A stretch of DNA of 33,392 bases from Bacteroidia bacterium. Its GTDB lineage: Bacteria; Bacteroidota; Bacteroidia; Chitinophagales; Saprospiraceae. The notes beneath the pieces were generated by a model. The model saw only the letters and a program-made list of their open reading frames with translations. It made no database searches and was not told the DNA's origin. Shown here piece by piece: positions 15,187 through 24,249 of this stretch. Position numbers and translations under genes: made by a program. The DNA is taken from assembly GCA_030429045.1 (NCBI GenBank), contig JAUIEA010000028.1, forward strand, positions 1-33,392. The letters are read 5' to 3'. Numbering within the stretch: the stretch's first letter is position 1; every line of letters begins with the position of its first letter.

Positions 15187-16266
15187 ATGACTGTCATGCG
15201 AACAATTAACATAACGTTCTTTCTTGCTTTTCTTCTAATGACCATCCGTGTCGAAACGCTTGATGCCCAGCAAGGGAAATTGCCTCCGTTGCCAGGTACT
15301 GAAAAAAGTAAAGCAAAACCAGAAGGTAATCTGCGGCCTTCGGATACCACAGAAGGTGTTACGGAGGTCCAGGAGAATAGTGAATATCTGATCGGCATGG
15401 CCGCCGCTATGAAAAATATGGTGCTCAGTGCCATTAAAGATGCACTCTTCGTCGTAAAGCAGGATTATTATATTGAAGATGGAAATGGTAATAAAACAGT
15501 TTCTCCGGGCAAAGACTATTTTGGCCGGAAGTATGGGATTGCTGTCGCTGCCAACGGTCGATTGTGGACAATGAGTAGTCAGATCTCGCCCTGGTTAGCT
15601 GATGAGGGATTCAGTAATGTCTCCGGTGTAAAGACTCCTGTTCGTTCTACGACAGGTGTTCGCCGGCTGGATGATTTCCGAAGTTTCAAGAATCAGACCA
15701 TGGTGGCTCATGTGGAGAATAACCTCTATGTGGGTTACTATGACTACCCTGAACCCATACGGTATGCCTCGATCAGCAAGAATCTCCAACGTACGGAAGG
15801 ACGATTGATCCTATTCTATGTAAATAATGGAGAAGATCCGGAGACTGCAGAGGTGCAGGCAAAAGTGTTTAATATTGATCCGGACTGGAACACAAAAGGC
15901 ATGATCAGAAATCCGTTGCCAGACTATAGCGATAAGCTCTTTCTGGGTGGGGTTTATGTCGTCGAAGAAAGTCCCCAGGATGTCACTCCGCAAAAGGCAA
16001 GCGAGCAGCCCAGAAGCGGAAGAAACGGTCGGGGAAAGAGTAAGCCAACCGAATCTGCGAAAGCAGAAGGGCCGGCATTGGGAACAATTCAGTTCAAAGT
16101 GGTCGGACTTTATCAGCGGCAGGGCAATGACAAGTATATTGTTACGCTGCCGACGGAGATCGAAATGAAGGCAGAAGGGGAAGAGGCTCAAGAGAGTAAA
16201 TCATCTCGTTCAGGCCGTTCAGGTCGTTCAGGTCGGTCAGGCCGTTCGAGTCGATCAAGAAGGTAG
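15187..16266 (+). CDS. Secreted protein with Arg-Ser-Gly-repeat tail
   Basis: I do not recognise a family. The 359-residue product has a signal peptide (MTVMRTINITFFLAFLLM, probable cleavage after LDAQ at about 28). A mixed alpha/beta domain follows (about 60-270), with YGIAVAANGRLWTMSS, NNLYVGYYDYP and a VFNIDP strand. A spacer rich in Arg, Gly and Lys precedes a last beta segment, and the protein ends in an Arg-Ser-Gly repeat of about 20 residues that would be very basic. Such tails suit binding to peptidoglycan, lipopolysaccharide or nucleic acid, but this is inference. The frame is open from 15151; ATG 15187, 10 nt after the previous stop, gives a normal signal peptide. A second ATG at 15196 is equally possible. 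Confidence 0.72.
   Translation: MTVMRTINITFFLAFLLMTIRVETLDAQQGKLPPLPGTEKSKAKPEGNLRPSDTTEGVTEVQENSEYLIGMAAAMKNMVLSAIKDALFVVKQDYYIEDGNGNKTVSPGKDYFGRKYGIAVAANGRLWTMSSQISPWLADEGFSNVSGVKTPVRSTTGVRRLDDFRSFKNQTMVAHVENNLYVGYYDYPEPIRYASISKNLQRTEGRLILFYVNNGEDPETAEVQAKVFNIDPDWNTKGMIRNPLPDYSDKLFLGGVYVVEESPQDVTPQKASEQPRSGRNGRGKSKPTESAKAEGPALGTIQFKVVGLYQRQGNDKYIVTLPTEIEMKAEGEEAQESKSSRSGRSGRSGRSGRSSRSRR
16207..16260 (+). repeat. 9-nt tandem repeat encoding Arg-Ser-Gly
   Basis: Six 9-nt units based on CGTTCAGGT lie in frame at the 3' end of the secreted-protein gene; the first four encode Arg-Ser-Gly and the last two have drifted. In-frame repeats of this size can change number by slippage without breaking the frame, varying the length of the basic tail. 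Confidence 0.85.
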
Positions 16267-16306
16267 ATTACCTTTCATCTTCTGCGTACGATAAAACTAA
16301 CACGCC

Positions 16307-18082
16307 TTGCTGGAACTGCAAATCATAGGAAGAACCCATGTGGGTCAACAACGGACACTCAACGAGGACACCCTGGCCTTTGGGTTGGATAACGAGTGGT
16401 CCCAGTGGGCAACTGTTGAAACGTTACCTGATGAAACCGTCCAGCTAGACCGGGCCGCGATGATCCTCGCTGATGGCATGGGTGGAGCGGAAGCAGGAGA
16501 GATCGCGTCTGCACTGGCCTGTTCGTCTATGCAGGAGTACTTTTCAAGTGCCTTGTCATCCGTTCAGAAAGACGATGATGATATCATTATTCGTCTGCGA
16601 CAGGGATTGCTATTGGCACATGATAGCATTGTTGCGGATACGATGCTTCATCCGGCACGAAGAGGAATGGGTACCACGATTATTGCCGGTCTGATTGATT
16701 GGGGTAAACTCTATGTGATGTGGTCGGGTGACAGTCGGGTGTATCGTTACTTCCCGACAGACCAGGATTCAAGTGGAAAGGAGCATCCTGATCATCTACA
16801 AATGATCAGCCGCGATCACAGTATGGTTTGGGACATGGTCCTGCAGGGTGAGTTGACAGCAGAGGAAGCACGTGTGCATACCTACAGCAATGTCATCACC
16901 CAAAGTCTTGGCGATGTCCAGAACAAGCCATCTCCTGATTATCGCGTGACCCCGCTCTATAAGGGAGATGTCTTGTTGTTTTGTACTGACGGGCTGAATG
17001 GGATGCTGAGCGATCAGGAAATCCAGGATCTTTTTCGAACCCATCAGGACTTGGTTCAACTTGCCGATGCACTCATTGAAGCAGCCAACCTGGCCGGGGG
17101 GACGGATAATATCACCCTGATCCTGGTTCGCGTAACCAATGGACCTGGCCGACCACATTTGGAGGATATCCACATTCAGGATAAAGTGGTCACCGAAGGA
17201 GGGGCTTCCCTGATGCAGAAAATGAAGCAACCTGTCGATGGGCCCTCCGTATCACCTCCGGACCATTTAAATCAGGTCTCGCAGCTGGACCATCCGGGTC
17301 GGAGAAGAAGAACCCGTATATGGCCATTCGTCCTGCTCTTTTGCCTGTTACCCTTGTTTTTGATCGGGTTGTGGTGGTACTTGAAAGTTCCGGAAAACAA
17401 CCTGTCCATTCAGGAGCGCATCCAGTTTCTTCAGGCAGAGGACATCTCATCTTTTCTGAGTAGCAAAGAAAAATATAAATTTGATAGCCTGGTTCGCGAA
17501 TACGAGTTGGGTCAGATCAGTGAGGATAAGATGCGCGGCGCCATTGAATATTATGAACAACAGGCTGGTGTATTGAACCCAACGGGCACGTTTGGAACAG
17601 TACCGGAGGGAGAGCGGACGGAAGAAACGGAGGTGAAGCGAGAAGTGGTGGCATCCGATAGATCCATGCCTTTTTGGAATAAGCATTTTCATAGGCTTCA
17701 GAAGGATGTCCGTGTATTGATGACAGGCATTCGAAGTGATCCAGGGCTTGGACAGAAAGAAAAGGAAGAATTTCTTACTGCCTTGATTATCCTGGAGAAG
17801 GAGATTCTGGCCTCATTTGATGAAACAGGGGTGGTCAAGTTTAAAGACGTCGAGGCCAGGGAGAAGCGTGATGAATTGCTGAAAAAGTACAAACAAGTCA
17901 GTGAGAACTATCGAAAATGGAAAGAGGAGAAAGCAGTTCCTGGCCAGGAAACAATCAGTCCGAAACAACCCGTATCCGCTCGTCAAGGTGAAAGAGAGTC
18001 AGTTTCAGACACGGTAAAGCAGCATAAGCAGATGTCTTCTCCACCGATTGATTCAGTGAAACAAAGCAAAGAGAATGAATAA
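16307..18082 (+). CDS. Membrane-anchored PP2C-type protein phosphatase
   Basis: A 591-residue protein. Residues 1-277 form a PP2C (PPM) Ser/Thr phosphatase with its metal-site motifs: NEDTLAF (19-25), ADGMGG (55-60, Asp56), GTT (122-124), GDSR (141-144), CTDGL (226-230) and GGTDN (264-268). It should remove the phosphates placed by the two kinases and so reset the FHA-bound state. A basic stretch RRRRTR precedes a transmembrane helix (about 338-358). The remaining 230 residues are highly charged and helical and would be periplasmic; they show no known domain. There is no ATG near the domain start, so the TTG at 16307 (or the CTG after it) must be used, since the next in-frame starts cut into the fold. 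The last 8 nt overlap the next gene. Confidence 0.92.
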   Translation: MLELQIIGRTHVGQQRTLNEDTLAFGLDNEWSQWATVETLPDETVQLDRAAMILADGMGGAEAGEIASALACSSMQEYFSSALSSVQKDDDDIIIRLRQGLLLAHDSIVADTMLHPARRGMGTTIIAGLIDWGKLYVMWSGDSRVYRYFPTDQDSSGKEHPDHLQMISRDHSMVWDMVLQGELTAEEARVHTYSNVITQSLGDVQNKPSPDYRVTPLYKGDVLLFCTDGLNGMLSDQEIQDLFRTHQDLVQLADALIEAANLAGGTDNITLILVRVTNGPGRPHLEDIHIQDKVVTEGGASLMQKMKQPVDGPSVSPPDHLNQVSQLDHPGRRRRTRIWPFVLLFCLLPLFLIGLWWYLKVPENNLSIQERIQFLQAEDISSFLSSKEKYKFDSLVREYELGQISEDKMRGAIEYYEQQAGVLNPTGTFGTVPEGERTEETEVKREVVASDRSMPFWNKHFHRLQKDVRVLMTGIRSDPGLGQKEKEEFLTALIILEKEILASFDETGVVKFKDVEAREKRDELLKKYKQVSENYRKWKEEKAVPGQETISPKQPVSARQGERESVSDTVKQHKQMSSPPIDSVKQSKENE

Positions 18083-19445
18083 TCTACCAAACCATACGTG
18101 CCGATCAGGAGGGCCTACCCTATTTACTCAGATCACACTGGCCATTTCATTGATGCTCCTTCTCAATGGTTGCTTCGGGTGTGGTGGTGACGATCAGGAA
18201 CTGGGAATCGCGGTGAACGGGCGGAGTGATCTGCCGGCTGAGGGTGAAGGTATCTATGGGGTGCAGGTCCGGACCGATTGTGCCATGGATTACTGTGTAC
18301 CCGTTGGCGAGACGGTTCAATTAAAAGCATTGGGATGTGGCCATTGTGCCGGTGCGAAATGGACCATTACGCAACCGGATGGAACGAATTTCAAAACGGG
18401 CAGAGGAGATACCATGTCCTTCTATACCACGGTGCCAGGCACGTGGCTGGCTGTATTGGAATGGGAAGATCAGAATCCGGTGAAACACTTTATCATTGCC
18501 AGACCTAAGGAGGAGGTAGAATTGGCAGCTGCAGACCCTCCCGTCAGTGAACTGCCGGAAGTTACCCGGCGGGAGGTGCGAACCGGGACGTCTCTATCTG
18601 AATCAAAACCGGCAGAAAAGCAGGGAATTCTTGATCCGGTGAGTCCATCGGCATCTGTGCCAGTTTCAAAAAATGCCAGATCGGAGCCGGAACGCAAGGA
18701 CCTTCCTGACCTGGATATTAAGGGGGTGGCACTAGAACTGGATGGCCGTCAGGCATTTCTGAACGGATTGGCGGATGGCCAATATCTGGTTAAGTATCGT
18801 CTGGATGGGAAAGACTACCAGAGGGATATTGAAGTGAAACAGGGCGCTGCAATGTGGCCGTTAATATTGGTGAGTACCAGGCGCCAGCAGGTAGAATTGT
18901 ATGCTGTCCAGCGCAAGGTTGATCAAATGGAGCGGTCCACCCTGGTTCGAGCCACTTTCGGTGCCGATGCGCCAGCCGTTGCGTCAACACCCTCCGTGCC
19001 CAAGGAAGAATCGAAACCCGCTCCAGTGAAGCAGGCTGCTGCGATGAAGGGAAAATCTGAACGGATTGGGCCCAAACAACCTGCTGGTATGCCTACTTGT
19101 GCGAGTTGGGTAACCAAAGCTGAACTGACGCTCACCGCCTCTGGACCTTGTGAATTACGTGACGCCTGGCTATGGACAGATCAGGATGGTACAGTAAAGA
19201 TGCACGTAAAAACAAAGGATGGCTCCATTAGTAAGCGATTGCCTGCCGGCTACAATCAGGTCACATTGACCAATCTTGATATTGTCTTAGCCCAGGGTGA
19301 GACGGCAACGCTGGTTCTGGAAAGTGTAGGATGTCGGATGGCAAACCTGACAACCTGTTCACCTGCAATCAATCAGTCCAGCATTCTGAAAATTGGGAAT
19401 CTGAGTGGTGTGAGTGTGTTATCGGATATGTTGATCCGGTATTAG
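18075..19445 (+). CDS. Lipoprotein with Cys-rich beta domain and Pro-rich linker
   Basis: No named family is recognised. The 456-residue protein has a long N-region, a hydrophobic segment and the lipobox LLLNGC (acylated Cys at about 33), soon followed by FGCGGD. The first mature domain (about 45-150) looks Ig/PKD-like, with VPVGETVQLKALGCGHCAGAKWTITQPDG and an ordered strand pattern ending in HFIIARP. A Pro, Ser and Lys-rich linker follows, then a short beta domain (about 215-290), another linker, and a last Cys-containing beta region. It starts with ATG inside the phosphatase gene (8-nt overlap), implying translational coupling. By position it could be the outer-membrane lipoprotein partner of the system, as TagQ is in Pseudomonas, though no sequence similarity is claimed. 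Confidence 0.72.
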   Translation: MNNLPNHTCRSGGPTLFTQITLAISLMLLLNGCFGCGGDDQELGIAVNGRSDLPAEGEGIYGVQVRTDCAMDYCVPVGETVQLKALGCGHCAGAKWTITQPDGTNFKTGRGDTMSFYTTVPGTWLAVLEWEDQNPVKHFIIARPKEEVELAAADPPVSELPEVTRREVRTGTSLSESKPAEKQGILDPVSPSASVPVSKNARSEPERKDLPDLDIKGVALELDGRQAFLNGLADGQYLVKYRLDGKDYQRDIEVKQGAAMWPLILVSTRRQQVELYAVQRKVDQMERSTLVRATFGADAPAVASTPSVPKEESKPAPVKQAAAMKGKSERIGPKQPAGMPTCASWVTKAELTLTASGPCELRDAWLWTDQDGTVKMHVKTKDGSISKRLPAGYNQVTLTNLDIVLAQGETATLVLESVGCRMANLTTCSPAINQSSILKIGNLSGVSVLSDMLIRY

Positions 19446-19566
19446 TAGTAGTTGTTCGTTAAGATGGATTTTAGTTAAGAATGGAATTTTCACTTTGAGA
19501 TTGAAATAAGAACTCCTTGATATGCAGTCATGTATGTGCCAAATGAGAATATTAAAGTTATTCAAT

Positions 19567-22500
19567 ATGAGCAGATGGTTTGTGATATTGTTTTTTTTAA
19601 TATCCTACATAAGTGAAGTAGGTGCTCAGTTATCTGCAATGGAATTTACGCCGAATAGTGCAGCTTGTAATTTGACTTCTTCAATTGGGATAAGCGTTGC
19701 CCCTTGTGCTTATGATGGTACAGCATCATTAGTCATTATTGCTACCCCAGAGGTGCAAATAGTCGGAGCAAATCCAATTTCTATAGCTAATGGGGAAGGC
19801 ACCTTTGAGATCCATATTGATCAGGGTTTTTCCGGAACTTTCGAAATCGGTTTTCAAGTAGAAACTGTAACCAATGACAACGGATGCAATACCTATCCGG
19901 GTGATTCGTGGGCAGAAGAATTTGCGGCGTCTTGTGTGTGCCCAGACATTGACCCGATCGGGGATGTGATAGCCTGCGAAAGTTATGTTTTACCGATAAT
20001 TACAGGAACCGGTTTAACAGGTAATCAAGCTTACTACGATGAACCGAATGGAGGAGGGAATATGTTTGATGAAGGTGCAACAATTACAACTTCTGGCACT
20101 TATTATGCCTATGATGGTGAGTCGGGATGCGAGGATGAGGAAACATTCATGATTACAATTAGCTTACCAGTTTCCCCGACATTCAGTTTTGCCACGACCT
20201 ATTGCCAGGGCGATACGCCAGATGATTTGCCAACGACCTCGGACGAGGGGATCACAGGGACATGGGATCCGAGTAGTATTTCGACTTCAAATGCAGGTAC
20301 GGAAACGTATACTTTTACACCGAGTGGCGGCGAATGTGCAAATGAAGTAATGGTAGATGTAGAGGTCAATGCCCCGACAGATCCGACATTCAGTTTTGCC
20401 ACGACCTATTGTCAAGGCGATACGCCAGATGATTTGCCAACGACCTCAGATAACGGGATTGCAGGAACGTGGGATCCGAGTAGTATTTCAACTTCAAATG
20501 CAGGTACGGAAACGTACACCTTTACACCGAGTGGCGGCGAATGTGCAAATGAAGTAATGGTAGATGTAGTGGTCAATGCCCCGACAGAACCGACATTCAG
20601 TTTTGTCACGACCTATTGCCAGGGCGATACGCCAGATGATTTGCCAATGACCTCGGACAATGGGATCACAGGAACGTGGGATCCGAGTAGTATTTCGACC
20701 GCAACAGCAGGTGTGATTACATACATGTTTACTCCTGGTGTTGGCCAGTGTGCAGCACCGGTTACGATTGACGTAACAGTGAACCCCAATCCTGTCCTTA
20801 ACTCATTTGCCATCCAGCCATCAGCTTGCGGCCAGATGAACGGTGCTATTGATATCTCTGTGAGCAATTGTCCCGGCTCATGTATCTATAATTGGGTCGG
20901 GGTTGGGCCAAATAATTTTTCAAGTTCGGAAGAAGATATTTCCGGACTTGCACAAGGTACTTATGCACTCACTATCACCAATGGTGATGCTTGTATCTTC
21001 GATACGCTTTTGACCGTTCCCTCTCAGGATGGACCTCAGATTTCTGCAATTACCGGATTGATGGATGGTGGCCAGTATTGTCAAGACACCATGGTGGAAC
21101 TTGGCGTAAACGTTACAGGGGGAAGCATGCCTTATTCCTTCCTCTGGGATGATGGTAGTCAAAATTCTACCCGGAAGTTAGTGCTTCCGACACCCGTACA
21201 GGGAAGCGAAAACAAGAGCTACGCGGTGACTGTCTCAGATGCAACCAACTGTTCTGATGAAAAAACAATTTCCGTTGATGTATTCCACAAGGTGGCCGTA
21301 AATGCCGGGGATGATGTGTCCGCTTGTGTTGGAAAGATGGTCATTCTGACCGGTGATATTGGTTATGGGAGCGATCCGAATTGGTCGATCCTCTCTGGAC
21401 AAGGTAATCTGGATCCCACTGATCCACTGAATGCAATATACAGCCCGGGCAACCAGGAGGTAGGCGAAGTCTTGATTCGGTTGTCTTCCGGGCCAAACGG
21501 GGCGTGCCCTGGTTCTTCTGATTCCCTGATCATTGCCTATAGCATTCCAGCAAAGCCTATGTCGAGCAATACTTCGTTCGCTATTTGTGCCGGGGATACG
21601 CTCATTTTATCTGTCGATCAACCACCTTCGGGATTCAAGGTCATTTGGAGAGATACAAGTCAGGCAATTGTAGGAAATGCCAAGGATCTGAGCATTGGTG
21701 TTCCTGGGGACTATACGGCACATTACTATGATGCAACATTGGACTGTGAGGGCCCCGGCTTGATATTTACAGTCACTCAGAAAACCGGTCTTCCGGCCGC
21801 AGATATTACCATCGAATTGCCGGCCAACATCTGTTCTGGCGATGTGGAACTTGGGGTCGCTTTCCCGTCTGGAAGCGGGAATGTGGAGGTGGAGTGGTCT
21901 GTTGATATGATGGAACAAATGGGTAATCCTGTCCAGTTTAACCTGTCTGCGGGCAAGAAAATGGGCTTTGTGACGGTTACGGACGAGTCGGGATGTCCAA
22001 CAAAAAAAGATGTTCTCTTCAGTGTCCTCCAGACTCCGTTGGAGTCTGACTACGCTGTTGACCCTGACAGGGAATTGTTCTGCTTTGAGGAAACCGCAAC
22101 TATAATAGCAAAGAAATCAGATTACACGTATCAATTGACGAACCCGACAGGAAATACCTCGATCACGGATAATGGTAATGGATCCTGGATTTGGGATCCA
22201 GAAGGATATGTCGGTCAAGCCATTGTGGAACTGGAGGTGAGGAATGAGGCCAATGATATGGTTTGTTCGTCGAACTTTACTCCAACCATCACCTGGCGCA
22301 AGGAACTCAATCCTGATTTTAATATTGCTGGAACAGCTCAAGTCGGAAAACAAGTTACAGTCTCTTTAAAGACACCCCTGGATCTAGCTTCTGAATATGC
22401 AATTTTATATGTCATCCGGCCATCATCAAACATTGATACCATTCCATTTAATTCGGATACTGTACAATATGTCTTTTTGGAGTCGAAACTGAATATGTTG

Positions 22501-24249
22501 CAGGTGGTGAGAGGATTTATCATTGATCCAATGTGTGAGGTTGACACAAAGAAATCATATACCATTTCCGGTGCGAATGACTTGGTTGCCGGTATTCAGG
22601 TTGGGATATTTCAGAACGACGTGGAACTTTGTTTTTCTCCAAATGAAACGATCTGTTTCTCAGCTGCCAATTCTACTATTGGAACGGATTTTGGCAAGTA
22701 CGGAACAAACGCTAATATTATTGATTCAATCTATTGGTTGGTAACTAAGAATGGTAGTGAGATCTATAATTGGAAGGGGAAATCTGGAGAAGCGCAAGCA
22801 AGTATACATCTATTAGATACTAGTCATTGTATAGCTTTAGAAATTGGCATGTACACGATTAATCTTGAGCTTCAACAGAAACAGTTTGATGATTCAATTG
22901 AAAAATCAAAAGCTACGTTCAGCTTTTCAGTCATTGCCCCAATAACGGAAGTGAATTTTAAGGCTAAAGAGATTTCAAGCCAGCAAGAGCAGGTTACCAG
23001 TGGTCCTACTGATTTGCTTTATCTGTGTCCAGGACAAACCTATATGATCAACCCGGATTTTACGGGCATTTATTCCGATACCACGTCGAATAACTCTTTT
23101 GTATTTGGAGGCAATACGAGTTCGGCTCCACTGCAATATACAGCCGATAAGCCGGGTACTTCTGTGGACCTGTTCTTCACGGGAAAGACTGCCGGTGGAT
23201 GTTTGATTTCGGATGCACTGCGGTTGATCATTCGTCCGCAACTGGATGTCTTTGCTGCGGACACCCTGCGGGTTTGCAATGGAGATACCCTGGATGTCGA
23301 CATCGATTCAGGTTACACATCGACTATCTGGTCCTGGGATGATGGCAGTATGGAGGCAAAGGATTCGACATCGATCCATCTGTTGCTCAGTGAATCAACT
23401 ACATTGTCCATCCAGGCGGACAGCCTGGGGTGCTCTTACAGCGACTCGCTGCACATGCAAGTGGTCAAGGTAGAGGGTGACGTTGAGGCCTGGCCAGAGC
23501 CTGGTTGTCCGAATGGCCTGTATCGGGTCGTACCCGGGGCAGGTACGGTGATCGACTATCTGTCCCCGTTACCGGGTCTGGACACCTTGAACTCATACTT
23601 CTTCCGGGTACCTCTGGAATTGCTCAATGATACAGTGATCATTGGTTTGCGAAGCAGGGAGCTCGCGGGTTGCCAGTCAGAAATCAGGGATGTGTATCCA
23701 TCAGATACCAATAGTTCTGCTTTGGGTGAATTATTTGCGGATTTGTGTACGCAAACACTTCTGGTGCCAGGAGACCAATGTTCAGGTGGCGAAGGGACGT
23801 GGTACCAGATCGATAAACTGTCAGGAGCCGCTAATGAGGTCCTGGGTGCGAAGGAGAATTACCTGAACCAGGTCAGTGATGACTCCCTCGGGCAATATAC
23901 CTATGTCTTTGTGTGTAGTGACTCCTGTGCGCAGGTCGCCACTACACGGAGTGAAGGCCCTCATTCGCCACCATGTGCTCCGGGCGAGATCTCCTGGTCC
24001 TTTCAATTGATGCCTAACCCTGCCAATACGTTCTGTACTCTTCAGCTGGTGTCGGATGCCCCGGGGAATTATGACCTTGTCCTGTATGATATTGCCGGCA
24101 GGATGATGGGGAATACATCCCTGAACCTTCCGGAAGGATCCAATGAAGTTCCGATCGATGCATCTCGTTGGTCATCGGGCATGTACATCGTCGTGCTGTC
24201 GGATGAACAGGGTCATCGGCAAATGGCCAAACTCATCATCAGTCGGTAA
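19567..24249 (+). CDS. Large T9SS-exported repeat protein
   Basis: A secreted protein of about 1560 residues. ATG 19567 gives an ideal signal peptide (MSRWFVILFFLISYISEVGAQ); in-frame ATGs at 19522, 19534 and 19543 would lengthen it. After an adhesin-like region with CPDIDPIGDVIAC and ITTSGTYYAYDG come three near-identical 69-residue repeats (about 204-410), then many Ig/PKD-like beta modules rich in Asp, Thr, Asn and paired Cys. The last 80 residues form a type A T9SS sorting domain, with LMPNPANTFCTLQL, YDIAGRMMG, DASRWSSGMYIVVL and a basic KLIISR ending. T9SS cargo is cut at this domain and attached to the surface or released. It sits inside the kinase operon, 76 nt (up to ATG 19522) after the lipoprotein gene, and the next gene starts at the base after its stop. 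Confidence 0.9.
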   Translation: MSRWFVILFFLISYISEVGAQLSAMEFTPNSAACNLTSSIGISVAPCAYDGTASLVIIATPEVQIVGANPISIANGEGTFEIHIDQGFSGTFEIGFQVETVTNDNGCNTYPGDSWAEEFAASCVCPDIDPIGDVIACESYVLPIITGTGLTGNQAYYDEPNGGGNMFDEGATITTSGTYYAYDGESGCEDEETFMITISLPVSPTFSFATTYCQGDTPDDLPTTSDEGITGTWDPSSISTSNAGTETYTFTPSGGECANEVMVDVEVNAPTDPTFSFATTYCQGDTPDDLPTTSDNGIAGTWDPSSISTSNAGTETYTFTPSGGECANEVMVDVVVNAPTEPTFSFVTTYCQGDTPDDLPMTSDNGITGTWDPSSISTATAGVITYMFTPGVGQCAAPVTIDVTVNPNPVLNSFAIQPSACGQMNGAIDISVSNCPGSCIYNWVGVGPNNFSSSEEDISGLAQGTYALTITNGDACIFDTLLTVPSQDGPQISAITGLMDGGQYCQDTMVELGVNVTGGSMPYSFLWDDGSQNSTRKLVLPTPVQGSENKSYAVTVSDATNCSDEKTISVDVFHKVAVNAGDDVSACVGKMVILTGDIGYGSDPNWSILSGQGNLDPTDPLNAIYSPGNQEVGEVLIRLSSGPNGACPGSSDSLIIAYSIPAKPMSSNTSFAICAGDTLILSVDQPPSGFKVIWRDTSQAIVGNAKDLSIGVPGDYTAHYYDATLDCEGPGLIFTVTQKTGLPAADITIELPANICSGDVELGVAFPSGSGNVEVEWSVDMMEQMGNPVQFNLSAGKKMGFVTVTDESGCPTKKDVLFSVLQTPLESDYAVDPDRELFCFEETATIIAKKSDYTYQLTNPTGNTSITDNGNGSWIWDPEGYVGQAIVELEVRNEANDMVCSSNFTPTITWRKELNPDFNIAGTAQVGKQVTVSLKTPLDLASEYAILYVIRPSSNIDTIPFNSDTVQYVFLESKLNMLQVVRGFIIDPMCEVDTKKSYTISGANDLVAGIQVGIFQNDVELCFSPNETICFSAANSTIGTDFGKYGTNANIIDSIYWLVTKNGSEIYNWKGKSGEAQASIHLLDTSHCIALEIGMYTINLELQQKQFDDSIEKSKATFSFSVIAPITEVNFKAKEISSQQEQVTSGPTDLLYLCPGQTYMINPDFTGIYSDTTSNNSFVFGGNTSSAPLQYTADKPGTSVDLFFTGKTAGGCLISDALRLIIRPQLDVFAADTLRVCNGDTLDVDIDSGYTSTIWSWDDGSMEAKDSTSIHLLLSESTTLSIQADSLGCSYSDSLHMQVVKVEGDVEAWPEPGCPNGLYRVVPGAGTVIDYLSPLPGLDTLNSYFFRVPLELLNDTVIIGLRSRELAGCQSEIRDVYPSDTNSSALGELFADLCTQTLLVPGDQCSGGEGTWYQIDKLSGAANEVLGAKENYLNQVSDDSLGQYTYVFVCSDSCAQVATTRSEGPHSPPCAPGEISWSFQLMPNPANTFCTLQLVSDAPGNYDLVLYDIAGRMMGNTSLNLPEGSNEVPIDASRWSSGMYIVVLSDEQGHRQMAKLIISR
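20176..20796 (+). repeat. Three 207-nt tandem repeats in the T9SS-cargo gene
   Basis: Units begin at 20176, 20383 and 20590, each opening with CCGACATTCAGTTTTG. The first two are almost identical at the DNA level across the full 207 nt. The third matches for about the first half and then diverges from about 20700. Each unit encodes one 69-residue module with TYCQGDTPDDLP and GTWDPSSIS motifs. Near identity at silent sites points to recent duplication or gene conversion. Confidence 0.93.

Noticed and set aside
20176-20796. CRISPR-like periodic array
   Set aside because: The period is 207 nt, the units are coding and in frame with the T9SS-cargo gene, and there are no unique spacers.
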